Source: Bacteroidota bacterium (GTDB lineage: Bacteria > Bacteroidota > Bacteroidia > Bacteroidales > VadinHA17). From it: a stretch of 12,239 nt of DNA. The stretch lies in NCBI GenBank assembly GCA_016868515.1, contig VGGM01000014.1, forward strand, positions 1 to 12,239, in the 5' to 3' direction. The notes beneath the pieces are model-generated. The model did no database searches, had not been told where the DNA came from, and saw only the letters and a list, made by a program, of their open reading frames with translations. The position numbers and the translations under genes were made by a program. Below are positions 1-7,460 of this stretch, piece after piece (position 1 is the first letter of the stretch; each line of letters opens with the position of its first letter).

Positions 1-455
1 TCACTCCTTTCTTCTATCTCAATTTTTTGCCCCGTTGCGTATTCCTCAACGGCATCCTTGATGCAGTCTATCGATGCAGCCACCGACATTCCGAATCTGA
101 TGGTTATTCTTCTTCCATCATTTATGGTAAAGATGATACTGAGAGGCAGAATTTCTACTCTCTCTAATCTGTCGGGAACCAGGGCTATCTTCCTTTCCAA
201 TGCGCTCCTTTTCAGCACTATCACATTACCATCAATTTCAATGTACCTTGCTGCATATCCCATACCTGAGTAGATCTGGAACAGACCGAAAAAGAAAATG
301 AATGCGGTTGCTATCCAGTATCCGTTCCCGATTCCCGGCATTGTCATGTAAACTGCCCATATTGCCGCAATTGTAATGCACATGGCACCGAATATGATCT
401 GGAGTATCCTTACCATTTTCGGACTTTCCTTATTGTCAAGAGAATACCTTTTCAT
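1..455 (-). CDS. Small two-helix membrane protein, possible PH-like domain (3' end outside window)
   Basis: The reading frame runs from an ATG at 455 down to base 1 with no stop. It gives 151 visible residues, and the C-terminus lies outside the window. An in-frame TAA lies about 30 bases upstream of the ATG, so the start is well bounded. Residues about 16-36 and 46-64 are hydrophobic and look like two transmembrane helices joined by a short glycine-containing turn. Residues about 70-140 form a soluble part with alternating beta strands (YIEIDGNVIVLKR, then IIFTINDGRRITIRFG) and a final amphipathic helix. This resembles the small bacterial PH-like membrane proteins common in Bacteroidota, but no catalytic motif is seen and the family call is tentative. 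The gene is divergent from the oxidoreductase gene. Codon use and composition match the neighbours. Function is unknown. Confidence 0.7.
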   Translation of the reverse strand, partial: MKRYSLDNKESPKMVRILQIIFGAMCITIAAIWAVYMTMPGIGNGYWIATAFIFFFGLFQIYSGMGYAARYIEIDGNVIVLKRSALERKIALVPDRLERVEILPLSIIFTINDGRRITIRFGMSVAASIDCIKDAVEEYATGQKIEIEERS

Positions 456-606
456 CCAGGTTCTTTTGTTTTTACCGGCAATTTATTTCTTTTTTGGCAA
501 AAGCCGCGGCCCGGTAAGGCACTTTAAGGTTTTTCCATTATTTTACACCTGTTAATATATCTGTTTTGAATAGAATGTCTATTTTTAGTGGCAGAAAAGA
601 TAACCT

Positions 607-614
607 CAAACATA
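607..614 (-). promoter_or_regulatory. Weak candidate -7 element for the leftward membrane-protein gene
   Basis: Read on the minus strand this is TATGTTTG, an exact match to the Bacteroidota -7 consensus TAnnTTTG. It lies about 150 bases upstream of the ATG at 455. No convincing TTG-type -33 element is found at the expected distance, so it may be a chance match. No equally good element was found on the plus strand for the oxidoreductase gene. Confidence 0.22.
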
Positions 615-622
615 AACCTGAT

Positions 623-2107
623 ATGAAAGAGAAGAAAAGTAAAATGTCCCGCCGGTCGTTTGTAGGGACAACCTCGGCCGTTGCGGCCGGGCTGACAATT
701 GTTCCGAGTTCGGTGGTAAGCGGACTGGGGCACAGGGCACCAAGCGACAAGCTGAATGTGGCAGGCATCGGAATTGGAGGCATGGGTAACACCAACCTCA
801 GGAATATTGCCGCAACCGAGAATGTCGTGGCGGTTTGCGATGTCGACTGGGCTTATGCCGCCAAGGCATTTGCGAACTATCCCGATGCAAAAAAATACTG
901 GGACTGGCGCAGGATGTATGATGAGATGGGTAAGTCGATCGATGCCGTGATAGTAGCCACAGCCGACCATACACATGCAGCGGTTGCTGCTAATGCCATG
1001 GCAATGGGCAAGCATGCTTTCGTTCAGAAACCATTAACCCATACTGTTTACGAATCGCGTCTGCTTACCAGGCTTGCCGAAAAAAATAAACTGGCTACCT
1101 CTATGGGTAACCAGGGATCATCGGCTGAGGGAGTGAACCTGATTGTCGAGTGGCTGAATAACGGAGAGATTGGCGATGTAAGTAAAGTAGAGGCATTCAC
1201 CGACCGTCCGATCTGGCCGCAGGGACTTAATAAGCCTGCAAGAGGTGAATGGGTGCCAGATACTCTGAACTGGGACCTCTTTATAGGTCCTGCTCCGATG
1301 AGGCCTTACCATAGCATTTATACGCCATGGAACTGGCGCGGGTGGTGGGATTTCGGAACCGGGGCACTGGGTGATATGGCTTGCCATATTCTCCATCCTG
1401 TTTTTAAAGGGTTGAAACTTGGATATCCTGTCAGAGTGCAGGGAAGCTCCACACTGCTTCTCACCGATTGCGCACCTAATGCTGAGATGGTTAAGATGGT
1501 ATTTCCCGAGCGACAGGTAGCAAAGGGAGCCAGATTTAAACTTCCTGAAGTCGAGGTCACCTGGTATGACGGTGGTCTTCAGCCAATGAAGCCGGCAGGC
1601 TGGCCTGCAGGCAGAAATATGAACGACGGTGGTGGCGGGGTAATCTTCCACGGCACGAAAGACACACTTATTTGCGGTTGCTATGGCAGGAACCCATGGC
1701 TGCTTTCGGGCCGGGTTCCCAACTCCCCCAAAACTGAGCGCAGGGTTACTGTCAGCCACGAAATGGACTGGATAAGAGCCTGCAAGGAGAGCCCTGAATC
1801 GAGAGTTCCTACGAAATCCGATTTCGCAGAAGCCGGACCATTCAACGAGATGGTTGTGATGGGCGTACTGGCCGTCAGGCTGCAGGGACTCAACAAGGAA
1901 CTGCTGTGGGATGGCAATAGAATGGAATTCACCAATATTGGCGAAAACGATACTGTTAAAATTGTAACAGAAGATAATTTCAGCATTAAGGACGGACACC
2001 CCACCTTTGAAACCAAGTATACCGAACCGATCAACGCGAAGGCGTTTGCAGCCGGGATGGTAAAACATACCTACAGGGACGGATGGACACTACCTGCCAT
2101 GCCATGA
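623..2107 (+). CDS. Tat-exported Gfo/Idh/MocA family oxidoreductase
   Basis: This 494-residue protein is an NAD(P)-dependent sugar oxidoreductase of the Gfo/Idh/MocA type, predicted to leave the cytoplasm folded with its cofactor through the Tat system. The N-terminus has a twin-arginine motif, SRRSFVG (R10, R11), then an Ala/Val-rich stretch to about residue 35. The Rossmann nucleotide loop GIGIGGMG is at 48-55. The usual EKP cofactor/catalytic motif appears as VQKP (Q135-K136-P137), a variant I recall from exported members. GTGALGDMACH (245-255) is the conserved segment of the C-terminal substrate domain. The frame stays open upstream to a TTG at 566, but the ATG at 623 gives a normal Tat signal; the ATG at 644 is a second choice. 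The DUF1080 lipoprotein gene follows after 40 bases, suggesting one operon. A glycosidase of the related GH109 type, which keeps NAD bound, is an alternative. The substrate cannot be read from sequence. Confidence 0.9.
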   Translation: MKEKKSKMSRRSFVGTTSAVAAGLTIVPSSVVSGLGHRAPSDKLNVAGIGIGGMGNTNLRNIAATENVVAVCDVDWAYAAKAFANYPDAKKYWDWRRMYDEMGKSIDAVIVATADHTHAAVAANAMAMGKHAFVQKPLTHTVYESRLLTRLAEKNKLATSMGNQGSSAEGVNLIVEWLNNGEIGDVSKVEAFTDRPIWPQGLNKPARGEWVPDTLNWDLFIGPAPMRPYHSIYTPWNWRGWWDFGTGALGDMACHILHPVFKGLKLGYPVRVQGSSTLLLTDCAPNAEMVKMVFPERQVAKGARFKLPEVEVTWYDGGLQPMKPAGWPAGRNMNDGGGGVIFHGTKDTLICGCYGRNPWLLSGRVPNSPKTERRVTVSHEMDWIRACKESPESRVPTKSDFAEAGPFNEMVVMGVLAVRLQGLNKELLWDGNRMEFTNIGENDTVKIVTEDNFSIKDGHPTFETKYTEPINAKAFAAGMVKHTYRDGWTLPAMP

Positions 2108-2147
2108 ATTATACGAAAGAAATCAGTAATAATCTAAAACCTTGAAT

Positions 2148-2876
2148 ATGAAAAGATCAGCAATTGTATTAACCGTTATGATTACATCAATTATCCTGTT
2201 CTCATGCAGACAGGGAGGCGAGAAGAAAGCTGCTGTTGCAGAGGATAACTGGATAGTGCTTTTCGACGGATCGGGTACTGACGAATGGCGCAGCTACGGA
2301 AAGGAAGGGTTCCCTGAGAAGGGATGGACGATCGAGGATGGTGCTTTGCTCGTGATGGGCTCGGGAAGGGGTGAAGCCGGCGGTGGCGGCGACATCATTT
2401 CAAAGAGAAAGTTCTCCAATTTCGAGCTCGAACTCGAATGGAAGGTTTCCGAAGGAGGTAACAGCGGTATATTCTACCTTGCCCAGGAACTTCCGGGGGA
2501 ACCAATCTGGAAATCGGCTCCGGAAATGCAGATACTTGATAATGAGCGCCATATAGATGGTAAGTTGGGAAAAGACGGTAACCGTCAGGCAGGCTCACTC
2601 TATGACCTTATTCCGGCAGTACCCCAGAATTCCAGGCCGGCAGGTGAGTGGAACCATGTTAAGGTAATAGTTTACAAGGGAACCGTGGTTCACTGGATGA
2701 ATGGTGAGAACGTTCTTGAATACCACCTCTGGACAGACGACTGGAAGAATATGGTTCTGAATTCAAAGTTCAAGGACTATGAATGGTTCCTGAATACTGC
2801 AGAGGAGGGTCATATTGGTCTCCAGGACCATGGTGACGATGTATGGTTCAGGAATATAAGGGTAAAAGAGTTGTAG
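2148..2876 (+). CDS. DUF1080 / 3-keto-disaccharide hydrolase family lipoprotein
   Basis: The 242-residue product has a type II signal peptide. A basic MKR start and hydrophobic stretch are followed by a lipobox LFSC with the lipidated cysteine at C20, so it should be anchored in the envelope. The rest is one DUF1080 domain (PF06439, concanavalin-like fold). It shows WIVLFDGSG near 35-43, FELELEWKV followed by GGNSGIFY at 92-110, EMQILDN at 126-132, a WNHVKVIV strand at 168-175 and a closing GHIGLQDHG...VWFRNIRVKEL. Some family members cleave 3-keto-glycosides made by an oxidoreductase, which fits the Gfo/Idh/MocA gene 40 bases upstream. A TTG two codons earlier (2142) is possible, but the ATG at 2148 directly precedes the signal peptide. 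The length is usual for a single-domain member. A strong terminator follows. Hydrolysis versus lyase chemistry and the true substrate are not decidable here. Confidence 0.9.
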   Translation: MKRSAIVLTVMITSIILFSCRQGGEKKAAVAEDNWIVLFDGSGTDEWRSYGKEGFPEKGWTIEDGALLVMGSGRGEAGGGGDIISKRKFSNFELELEWKVSEGGNSGIFYLAQELPGEPIWKSAPEMQILDNERHIDGKLGKDGNRQAGSLYDLIPAVPQNSRPAGEWNHVKVIVYKGTVVHWMNGENVLEYHLWTDDWKNMVLNSKFKDYEWFLNTAEEGHIGLQDHGDDVWFRNIRVKEL

Positions 2877-2906
2877 ATATCAGGTCCCGGGAATCGGGTA
2901 CCAGGC

Positions 2907-2938
2907 ACCGGCCGGAAAACTCCGGCCGGTTTCCTTTT
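2907..2938 (+). terminator. Rho-independent terminator after the oxidoreductase/DUF1080 unit
   Basis: A perfect 10-bp stem (ACCGGCCGGA at 2907-2916, TCCGGCCGGT at 2921-2930) encloses a four-base loop AAAC and is followed by TTCCTTTT. The structure starts 30 bases after the DUF1080 stop codon. Its tail overlaps the stop codon (2937-2939) of the convergent HD-domain gene. On the minus strand the stem is not followed by a T run, so it should act mainly rightward. Confidence 0.85.
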
Positions 2939-3518
2939 ATACAGCCGGGGTGCCTTTCAGTCCGATTTCGTCGGCTACTTCGCGCATAGCCATGATGCAG
3001 TCGTGTATCATTTCATTGAGTTCCACACCGAGCATTGCGGCTCCTTTTTCAATAACCGAACGGTCTACTCCGGCGGCAAACCGTTTGTCGTTCCACTTCT
3101 TCCTGACCGACTTTGCTTCCATATCCAGAACACTCCTCGACGGCCTTACGAGGGCGCTGGTGGTTACCAGTCCGGTAAGTTCATCCATTGCGAAAAGGGT
3201 TTTTTCGAGCAGTGACACAGGCTCAACATCAGTTACGATACCCCAGCCATGGCTCATAACCGCCCTTATATACTCGTCGGGCCAGTTACTCCCGCGAAGA
3301 ATCTTTTCAGTCATTTTGCAGTGCTGGTCGGGGTACATCTCATAGTCGAGATCATGGATGAGCCCTATTATGCCCCATTTATCCGCATCCTCTCCGTGTT
3401 TCCGGGCCATGTACCTCATTACTGCTTCAACTGAGAGGGCATGTTTGTAAAGGCTTTCAGACTTATTGTACTTCAGGAAAAGATCGAGAGCCTGCCTGCG
3501 GTCGGGTACCGGGTTCAT
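2937..3518 (-). CDS. HD-domain hydrolase, predicted phosphohydrolase
   Basis: This 193-residue soluble protein has the HD signature: H26 in the first helices, H55-D56 in LIHDLDYE, and a later aspartate, D112, in FAMDELTG. These are the expected metal ligands of an HD phosphohydrolase. No signal peptide or membrane segment is seen, so it is probably cytoplasmic. The size fits the small stand-alone HD hydrolases (COG2316-like) rather than large ppGpp or cyclic-di-GMP enzymes, and the HD-GYP motif is absent. H90 in the conserved-looking MSHGWG segment may also help bind metal or phosphate. The ATG lies 10 bases after the stop of the peptidase gene with no promoter space between, so the two are probably cotranscribed. 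The natural substrate is unknown; a nucleotide or small phosphoester is only an inference from the fold. Confidence 0.87.
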   Translation of the reverse strand: MNPVPDRRQALDLFLKYNKSESLYKHALSVEAVMRYMARKHGEDADKWGIIGLIHDLDYEMYPDQHCKMTEKILRGSNWPDEYIRAVMSHGWGIVTDVEPVSLLEKTLFAMDELTGLVTTSALVRPSRSVLDMEAKSVRKKWNDKRFAAGVDRSVIEKGAAMLGVELNEMIHDCIMAMREVADEIGLKGTPAV

Positions 3519-3528
3519 ATAGATAGGG

Positions 3529-6500
3529 TCAGATTTTTATTATGACAAATTTTCTTTCGCTAATTGTACCCCTGACAGCAATAACATATGTGCCCGCGGG
3601 AAGATTGCCAAGGTTAAGTTCTATGGAGTTATCTCCTTCAACAATTGACCGTTCGGCAATAAGGTATGTTTTTCCTGAGGATGATGACACTCTTATCTCA
3701 ACCTTTTCGACGGCAGCCGATCGGATGAACAGAGTTACATTCTCAGTTACAGGATTGGGAAATGCTTTTGCTTCCTCCCGTATTCGTGTATTTTCGATTC
3801 TTGCCTTTATAGTGTCGTTGGCAGTGAAATCGTCATCATTGCCGAAACTGTAAACCGTTATGTCGTAAACTCCATACTTCGACAGGTCAACGGGTTTGTC
3901 AAACCTTACGGTAACAGAGTCGCGGTAAGGTATTGGGTTCCCGAAATATTGTGTTACCGGCGGGAACCTGTTGTTGACCGTATAGGCAAGGTTAAATCCG
4001 TTAATTGTTCCTCCTCCGAGGTTCCTGACTTTAACCTCAATGGTATCGGCTGCTGCGTCTCCCGGCCCCGCAGGTGATATAATTTCACTGACTTCGATAT
4101 CCCTCATTGCGAAGGCTGACTCGGGGAAGTCGATCATATCAATCCATGCCCGGTCGAGGCCAGCCGCCACGCTGGCGTCCTTTGTGTATTTCCACTCGAG
4201 AAGGTGTGCCCCGGCGCTGAGCGGTATTATCTTTTCCCTCCAGTCCTTCTCGCCCGATTCCCTGAAATTCTCGGTTCCGTTAACTGAAAACCTGAAGAAG
4301 TCATAGTTGGCCTCCGAGGATACCTTGTACCAGAACCTAAGGGTGTCGGCTTCGGGCAGAAACATGTTCATCTGCAGGTCAGAGGCACCGTTGTTGGGCA
4401 CCAGGCCCGACATGGCGCTCATCATACCATCGTAAGAGTATGATGATGTTATTACCCAGGGTATGGCAGAGTTGATCCACGGAAAAAGGTCGAAATCGCC
4501 ATATTCAAAACTTTCGCGGGTTTTTCCGATTGATATTTCAAACGCTTTAGTGTCGGAATAGAAGCCACAGTCAATGGTTGTTTCCAGAGAAACCTTCAAT
4601 CCCGGAAACGAGGAGGAAGAGACCGTTACCGGAACCCTTATTTCTGCATTGCCACCAAAGGGTATTACTCCGGTAGGTACTTCAGTCGTAAGCGCTGAAA
4701 AGCCGGAAGTGTGGTTCGTAATTTTGAATACCCCTTCGGTATTGCTTGTTCCGATATTCATCACCGTAAAAACCAGGAAAAGTGATTCGCCCCTGTCGGG
4801 GAGCCTGTTATTGTTGCCGGTTTCTGAATCATCAAACCTTAGCGAGGTTATCTTCATGCTGGGGGCCAGTACAATCAGATCATGCCTGTAAAGCCGTGTT
4901 GTGTCGCCGTCAGATACCCCGATGTCAAAACTGATTATTCCCCTGTCGGGTACTTCAGAACCCATTCTGAGGGAAAATGCCTTTGGCAGATTTACAGATC
5001 CTTTAGCCGGGATAGAACCGGTGAAGACCGAGTCGGTGAGTATGGTAACCCATTCCGAGGCGGATGTTATTTCTGCATATGAATTCAGAGCTGTCTGGTT
5101 GCCAAGATTATCGATAGTCAGACCGATAAAGACAGTTTCACCATAATCGGCTTTTCCATTGTTGTTGCCGCCGGCATCATCAATGTTGAACGAACCTGCA
5201 TTGAGCCATGTTGATGAGGGCTCGCCGAAATATAACGTCTTCAGGAATGGTTTGAAACCCTGGCCGGTTATTACAATAAGGCACGAGTCGCCCGTTTCTT
5301 CCGGAAGATCAAGAGAGATGAAACCTGTCGGGCTTACGAACGATGCATCCCACAGGGTATCAAAGTCGGAGATTGCCATGTAGGTAAAAGGAGGTGCGTC
5401 GACCGAAAGGTTCCTGAGTCCGACAGGCAGTGTGTCGGGTATCTGGATTTCGATGGTGGATTGTGGCCCGATAACCGGGATAACGGTTGGGTCGCCAATT
5501 AGCGAATATGTTTCCCAGTAGTATTTTTTTCTGCTTGTTGTGCTTGCTGAGACAGCCAGCAGACCTGCCACATTTACCTGGCCCATTGTGTAATACCACT
5601 GGGAAGGTGTTTCTCCGTTTGTATGGAAGAGCCTGTCATAGAATCCGAGATTGTCGGGCGAATACTCGGGCTGAAGCACCACCATACCCACTCCAACGGC
5701 ATAATGGAAGTCCTCCGTCCAGTATGAGTCGTTGGTGCAGCCGATAAACCCGATGGCCCCCTTGTTGCCGGCCATAACGAGAGCTCTGGCCAGGTTGTTC
5801 TCAGCACTGAACTGGCCGGTAAGGCAGGCATTGCTCATCACAAAAGGGTACATACCTGCATTGGTAAGGCTGGCTGCATCGAGGTTTGTAAAGGTAGGAT
5901 CGTCCCAGCGGTTCACATTCCCGTGGCCCGAATAATTCATGAATGCCAGACCCCGGTTCATAAGCAGTTTCACCGAGTCATCCATTGTGGCTGCCTGTGG
6001 GTGAAGGAATGATGTGGTTGTCAGGCCGTTTGCACTGTTGAGGTAGTATGTTGTAGCATAGTTGACATGCCCGTTCATGAAGTTAGCATATCCGCCGTCA
6101 TTTCCTGCTGTAACGAGGGCATTCAGGTAGAATTTGTTGGTATCGGAGAACTCCTGAAGTTCATACTGAAGCAGTTTGGTAACGAACGCACGCACCTCGG
6201 CTGTATCCCTTGCGGGAACCCTGCCTATGTACATTTCAGGAATATAATCGCCATTGCCCGTGAATTCACCCCAGTACATATCGGATAGCTGGCTGGTTCC
6301 ATCAGAACGGGGGATATAGGTAAGGTCGCCTACGATAAGAAGATATCCGGGGGCCGATGCTTCGTAAACCTTCCTGAGTGAATCCTTGAGAAGAGCGTAT
6401 GTTGTTCCGGCGAGTGTTTCACCCTTGTATATAGTTGTAACGCTGAAGCCTTTACGTGTCTTCCATTTAACCAGGGGTTCAATCTGTTTTCTGAAGGCGG

Positions 6501-7260
6501 TGTCGGTAAGGATTACCAGTCCTGCCGGTTTATCGGAGTATCCGTTAATAAGATGCTCGGGGCTGAAGCTTTTAATACCCTTGCTTTCGTCACCGGCGGT
6601 GTAACCGGGATAACCCTGGGTTCCCTTGCCACCCGGCGGGGTAAAGGTGATTGTGATTTCGGCCGAGGTAATCACCTCAAGAATGTTCCGGCCGGGATTG
6701 TAGCGTCCGGGTATCATTGTAACCGATACCAGTTCATCGCCGCGGAAGTTGCCAACATACTCAACCAGCACCGTATCGGTACGTGAGAACTTTCGTGCTT
6801 TGTAGGTCTCATCGTCAATTACAAGTCTTTCGGGCTCCCTGTCCTGCGACTTTGGCCTTGCCGGCTGTGACGGGTATAACCGGCCCTCAACGCCCCTGAA
6901 GTTGGGCCGTATTACCTTGCTCTTTACATTGGTGTACTCAATTTTATAATGTGAATATGCCGGCATGGTAAGCAATTGTGTTATTACCGGCAGTTCGGGT
7001 CTCCCCGGGTCGTTCAGTGAGTGGTGGCCTGGCAGAGAGGCTGTAAAATAATCTCCCGGCCGGCTGGTTGCCTGCTGCAGTGCCAGTTCGGGAATTGCAT
7101 ACCTGATTTTTATGCTGTATTGACCTGTTTCGGTCACCTCAAAGGCCCCGGTTCCGCCAAAAGAGATTTTACGTACAGAACTCTTCTGGGGTGATTGCAG
7201 GGTAGCTGTCAGAAGCCCGACTAAAGCCACCAGTACCGGTATTACCCTTGAGGGTCTCAT
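3529..7260 (-). CDS. Secreted C25 (gingipain-like) cysteine peptidase with T9SS sorting domain
   Basis: The product has 1243 residues. A Sec signal peptide lies at about 1-22. A gingipain-type propeptide covers about 30-240 and includes GRPELPVITQLLTMP (86-100). The C25 catalytic domain covers about 245-600. The likely dyad is H446 in NYSGHG and C479 in SNACLTG, 33 residues apart, the same spacing as His211/Cys244 in gingipain RgpB. Two tandem Ig-like domains follow (about 685-800 and 803-912), each opening with an Asp/Asn/Gly-rich loop ending in GE. Next come a MAM-like jelly-roll segment (915-1050), a CARDB-like domain (1055-1155) and a type A T9SS C-terminal sorting domain (1163-1243) with FPNPV and a final KFVIIKI strand. 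It should be secreted by T9SS and tethered at or released from the cell surface, and probably degrades protein. PorU is less likely, because PorU has its C25 domain further along and lacks this run of accessory domains. The substrate is unknown. Confidence 0.93.
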   Translation of the reverse strand: MRPSRVIPVLVALVGLLTATLQSPQKSSVRKISFGGTGAFEVTETGQYSIKIRYAIPELALQQATSRPGDYFTASLPGHHSLNDPGRPELPVITQLLTMPAYSHYKIEYTNVKSKVIRPNFRGVEGRLYPSQPARPKSQDREPERLVIDDETYKARKFSRTDTVLVEYVGNFRGDELVSVTMIPGRYNPGRNILEVITSAEITITFTPPGGKGTQGYPGYTAGDESKGIKSFSPEHLINGYSDKPAGLVILTDTAFRKQIEPLVKWKTRKGFSVTTIYKGETLAGTTYALLKDSLRKVYEASAPGYLLIVGDLTYIPRSDGTSQLSDMYWGEFTGNGDYIPEMYIGRVPARDTAEVRAFVTKLLQYELQEFSDTNKFYLNALVTAGNDGGYANFMNGHVNYATTYYLNSANGLTTTSFLHPQAATMDDSVKLLMNRGLAFMNYSGHGNVNRWDDPTFTNLDAASLTNAGMYPFVMSNACLTGQFSAENNLARALVMAGNKGAIGFIGCTNDSYWTEDFHYAVGVGMVVLQPEYSPDNLGFYDRLFHTNGETPSQWYYTMGQVNVAGLLAVSASTTSRKKYYWETYSLIGDPTVIPVIGPQSTIEIQIPDTLPVGLRNLSVDAPPFTYMAISDFDTLWDASFVSPTGFISLDLPEETGDSCLIVITGQGFKPFLKTLYFGEPSSTWLNAGSFNIDDAGGNNNGKADYGETVFIGLTIDNLGNQTALNSYAEITSASEWVTILTDSVFTGSIPAKGSVNLPKAFSLRMGSEVPDRGIISFDIGVSDGDTTRLYRHDLIVLAPSMKITSLRFDDSETGNNNRLPDRGESLFLVFTVMNIGTSNTEGVFKITNHTSGFSALTTEVPTGVIPFGGNAEIRVPVTVSSSSFPGLKVSLETTIDCGFYSDTKAFEISIGKTRESFEYGDFDLFPWINSAIPWVITSSYSYDGMMSAMSGLVPNNGASDLQMNMFLPEADTLRFWYKVSSEANYDFFRFSVNGTENFRESGEKDWREKIIPLSAGAHLLEWKYTKDASVAAGLDRAWIDMIDFPESAFAMRDIEVSEIISPAGPGDAAADTIEVKVRNLGGGTINGFNLAYTVNNRFPPVTQYFGNPIPYRDSVTVRFDKPVDLSKYGVYDITVYSFGNDDDFTANDTIKARIENTRIREEAKAFPNPVTENVTLFIRSAAVEKVEIRVSSSSGKTYLIAERSIVEGDNSIELNLGNLPAGTYVIAVRGTISERKFVIIKI

Positions 7261-7460
7261 GATATTAATAAAACCTTAAACCTGAATCCGCCACAATTTA
7301 TTAAAAAATAGCCACTACTGCTAGTAAAAGTCTCAATAATGGTTTGTTTTCTTCTTCTTTTGTTATCTTTGATTTACTTTTTTCTATTTGTTATAACCAT
7401 ACATCTGGCTTGATGGTTGCATGAATTTTGGTCGGGAAAGGCTGTTTTAATATTAAACGT
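7261..7460. promoter_or_regulatory. Divergent regulatory spacer between peptidase and sensor-phosphatase genes
   Basis: These 200 AT-rich bases separate the starts of two divergent genes and must hold both promoters. Rightward, a good TAnnTTTG element is listed separately. Leftward, the best candidate I see is TATTTTTT (7310 down to 7303), one mismatch from TAnnTTTG, with a TTG 23 bases further upstream (7336-7334); this is weak. Two tiny overlapping reading frames lie in the rightward leader: ATG GTT GCA TGA at 7413-7424, and a nine-residue frame at 7421-7450. No larger gene, tRNA or clear operator repeat is seen. Confidence 0.6.
7343..7371 (+). promoter_or_regulatory. Candidate Bacteroidota promoter of the sensor-phosphatase gene
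   Basis: TATCTTTG at 7364-7371 matches the -7 consensus TAnnTTTG exactly. TTTG at 7343-7346 can serve as the -33 element, 17 bases upstream, which is slightly closer than the usual 19-21. Transcription would begin near 7377, leaving an untranslated leader of about 80 bases before the ATG at 7461. Confidence 0.45.

Noticed and set aside
503..510. GCCGCGGC palindrome in the left divergent spacer as an operator or terminator
   Set aside because: It is a single 8-base palindrome without a loop, repeat partner or T run, and can occur by chance in CG-rich bases.
524..1015. A 163-codon open frame on the minus strand at the start of the oxidoreductase gene
   Set aside because: Antisense to the Tat signal and Rossmann region; the His/Cys-rich translation looks like random reverse-complement coding, not a metal-binding protein.
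1118..2068. A 316-codon open frame on the minus strand inside the oxidoreductase gene
   Set aside because: It lies wholly antisense to a gene with clear Gfo/Idh/MocA motifs, its translation shows no recognisable domain or sensible hydrophobic pattern, and such shadows are common opposite G+C-biased coding sequence.
3529..7260. Annotation of the C25 peptidase as the T9SS sortase PorU
   Set aside because: The C25 domain directly follows a gingipain-type propeptide, several Ig-like and MAM-like accessory domains follow, and no porV gene is adjacent. This fits a T9SS cargo protease better.
7428..7430. TTG as the start codon of the receptor gene
   Set aside because: It would put a polar 11-residue extension in front of a complete signal peptide that begins at the ATG at 7461.
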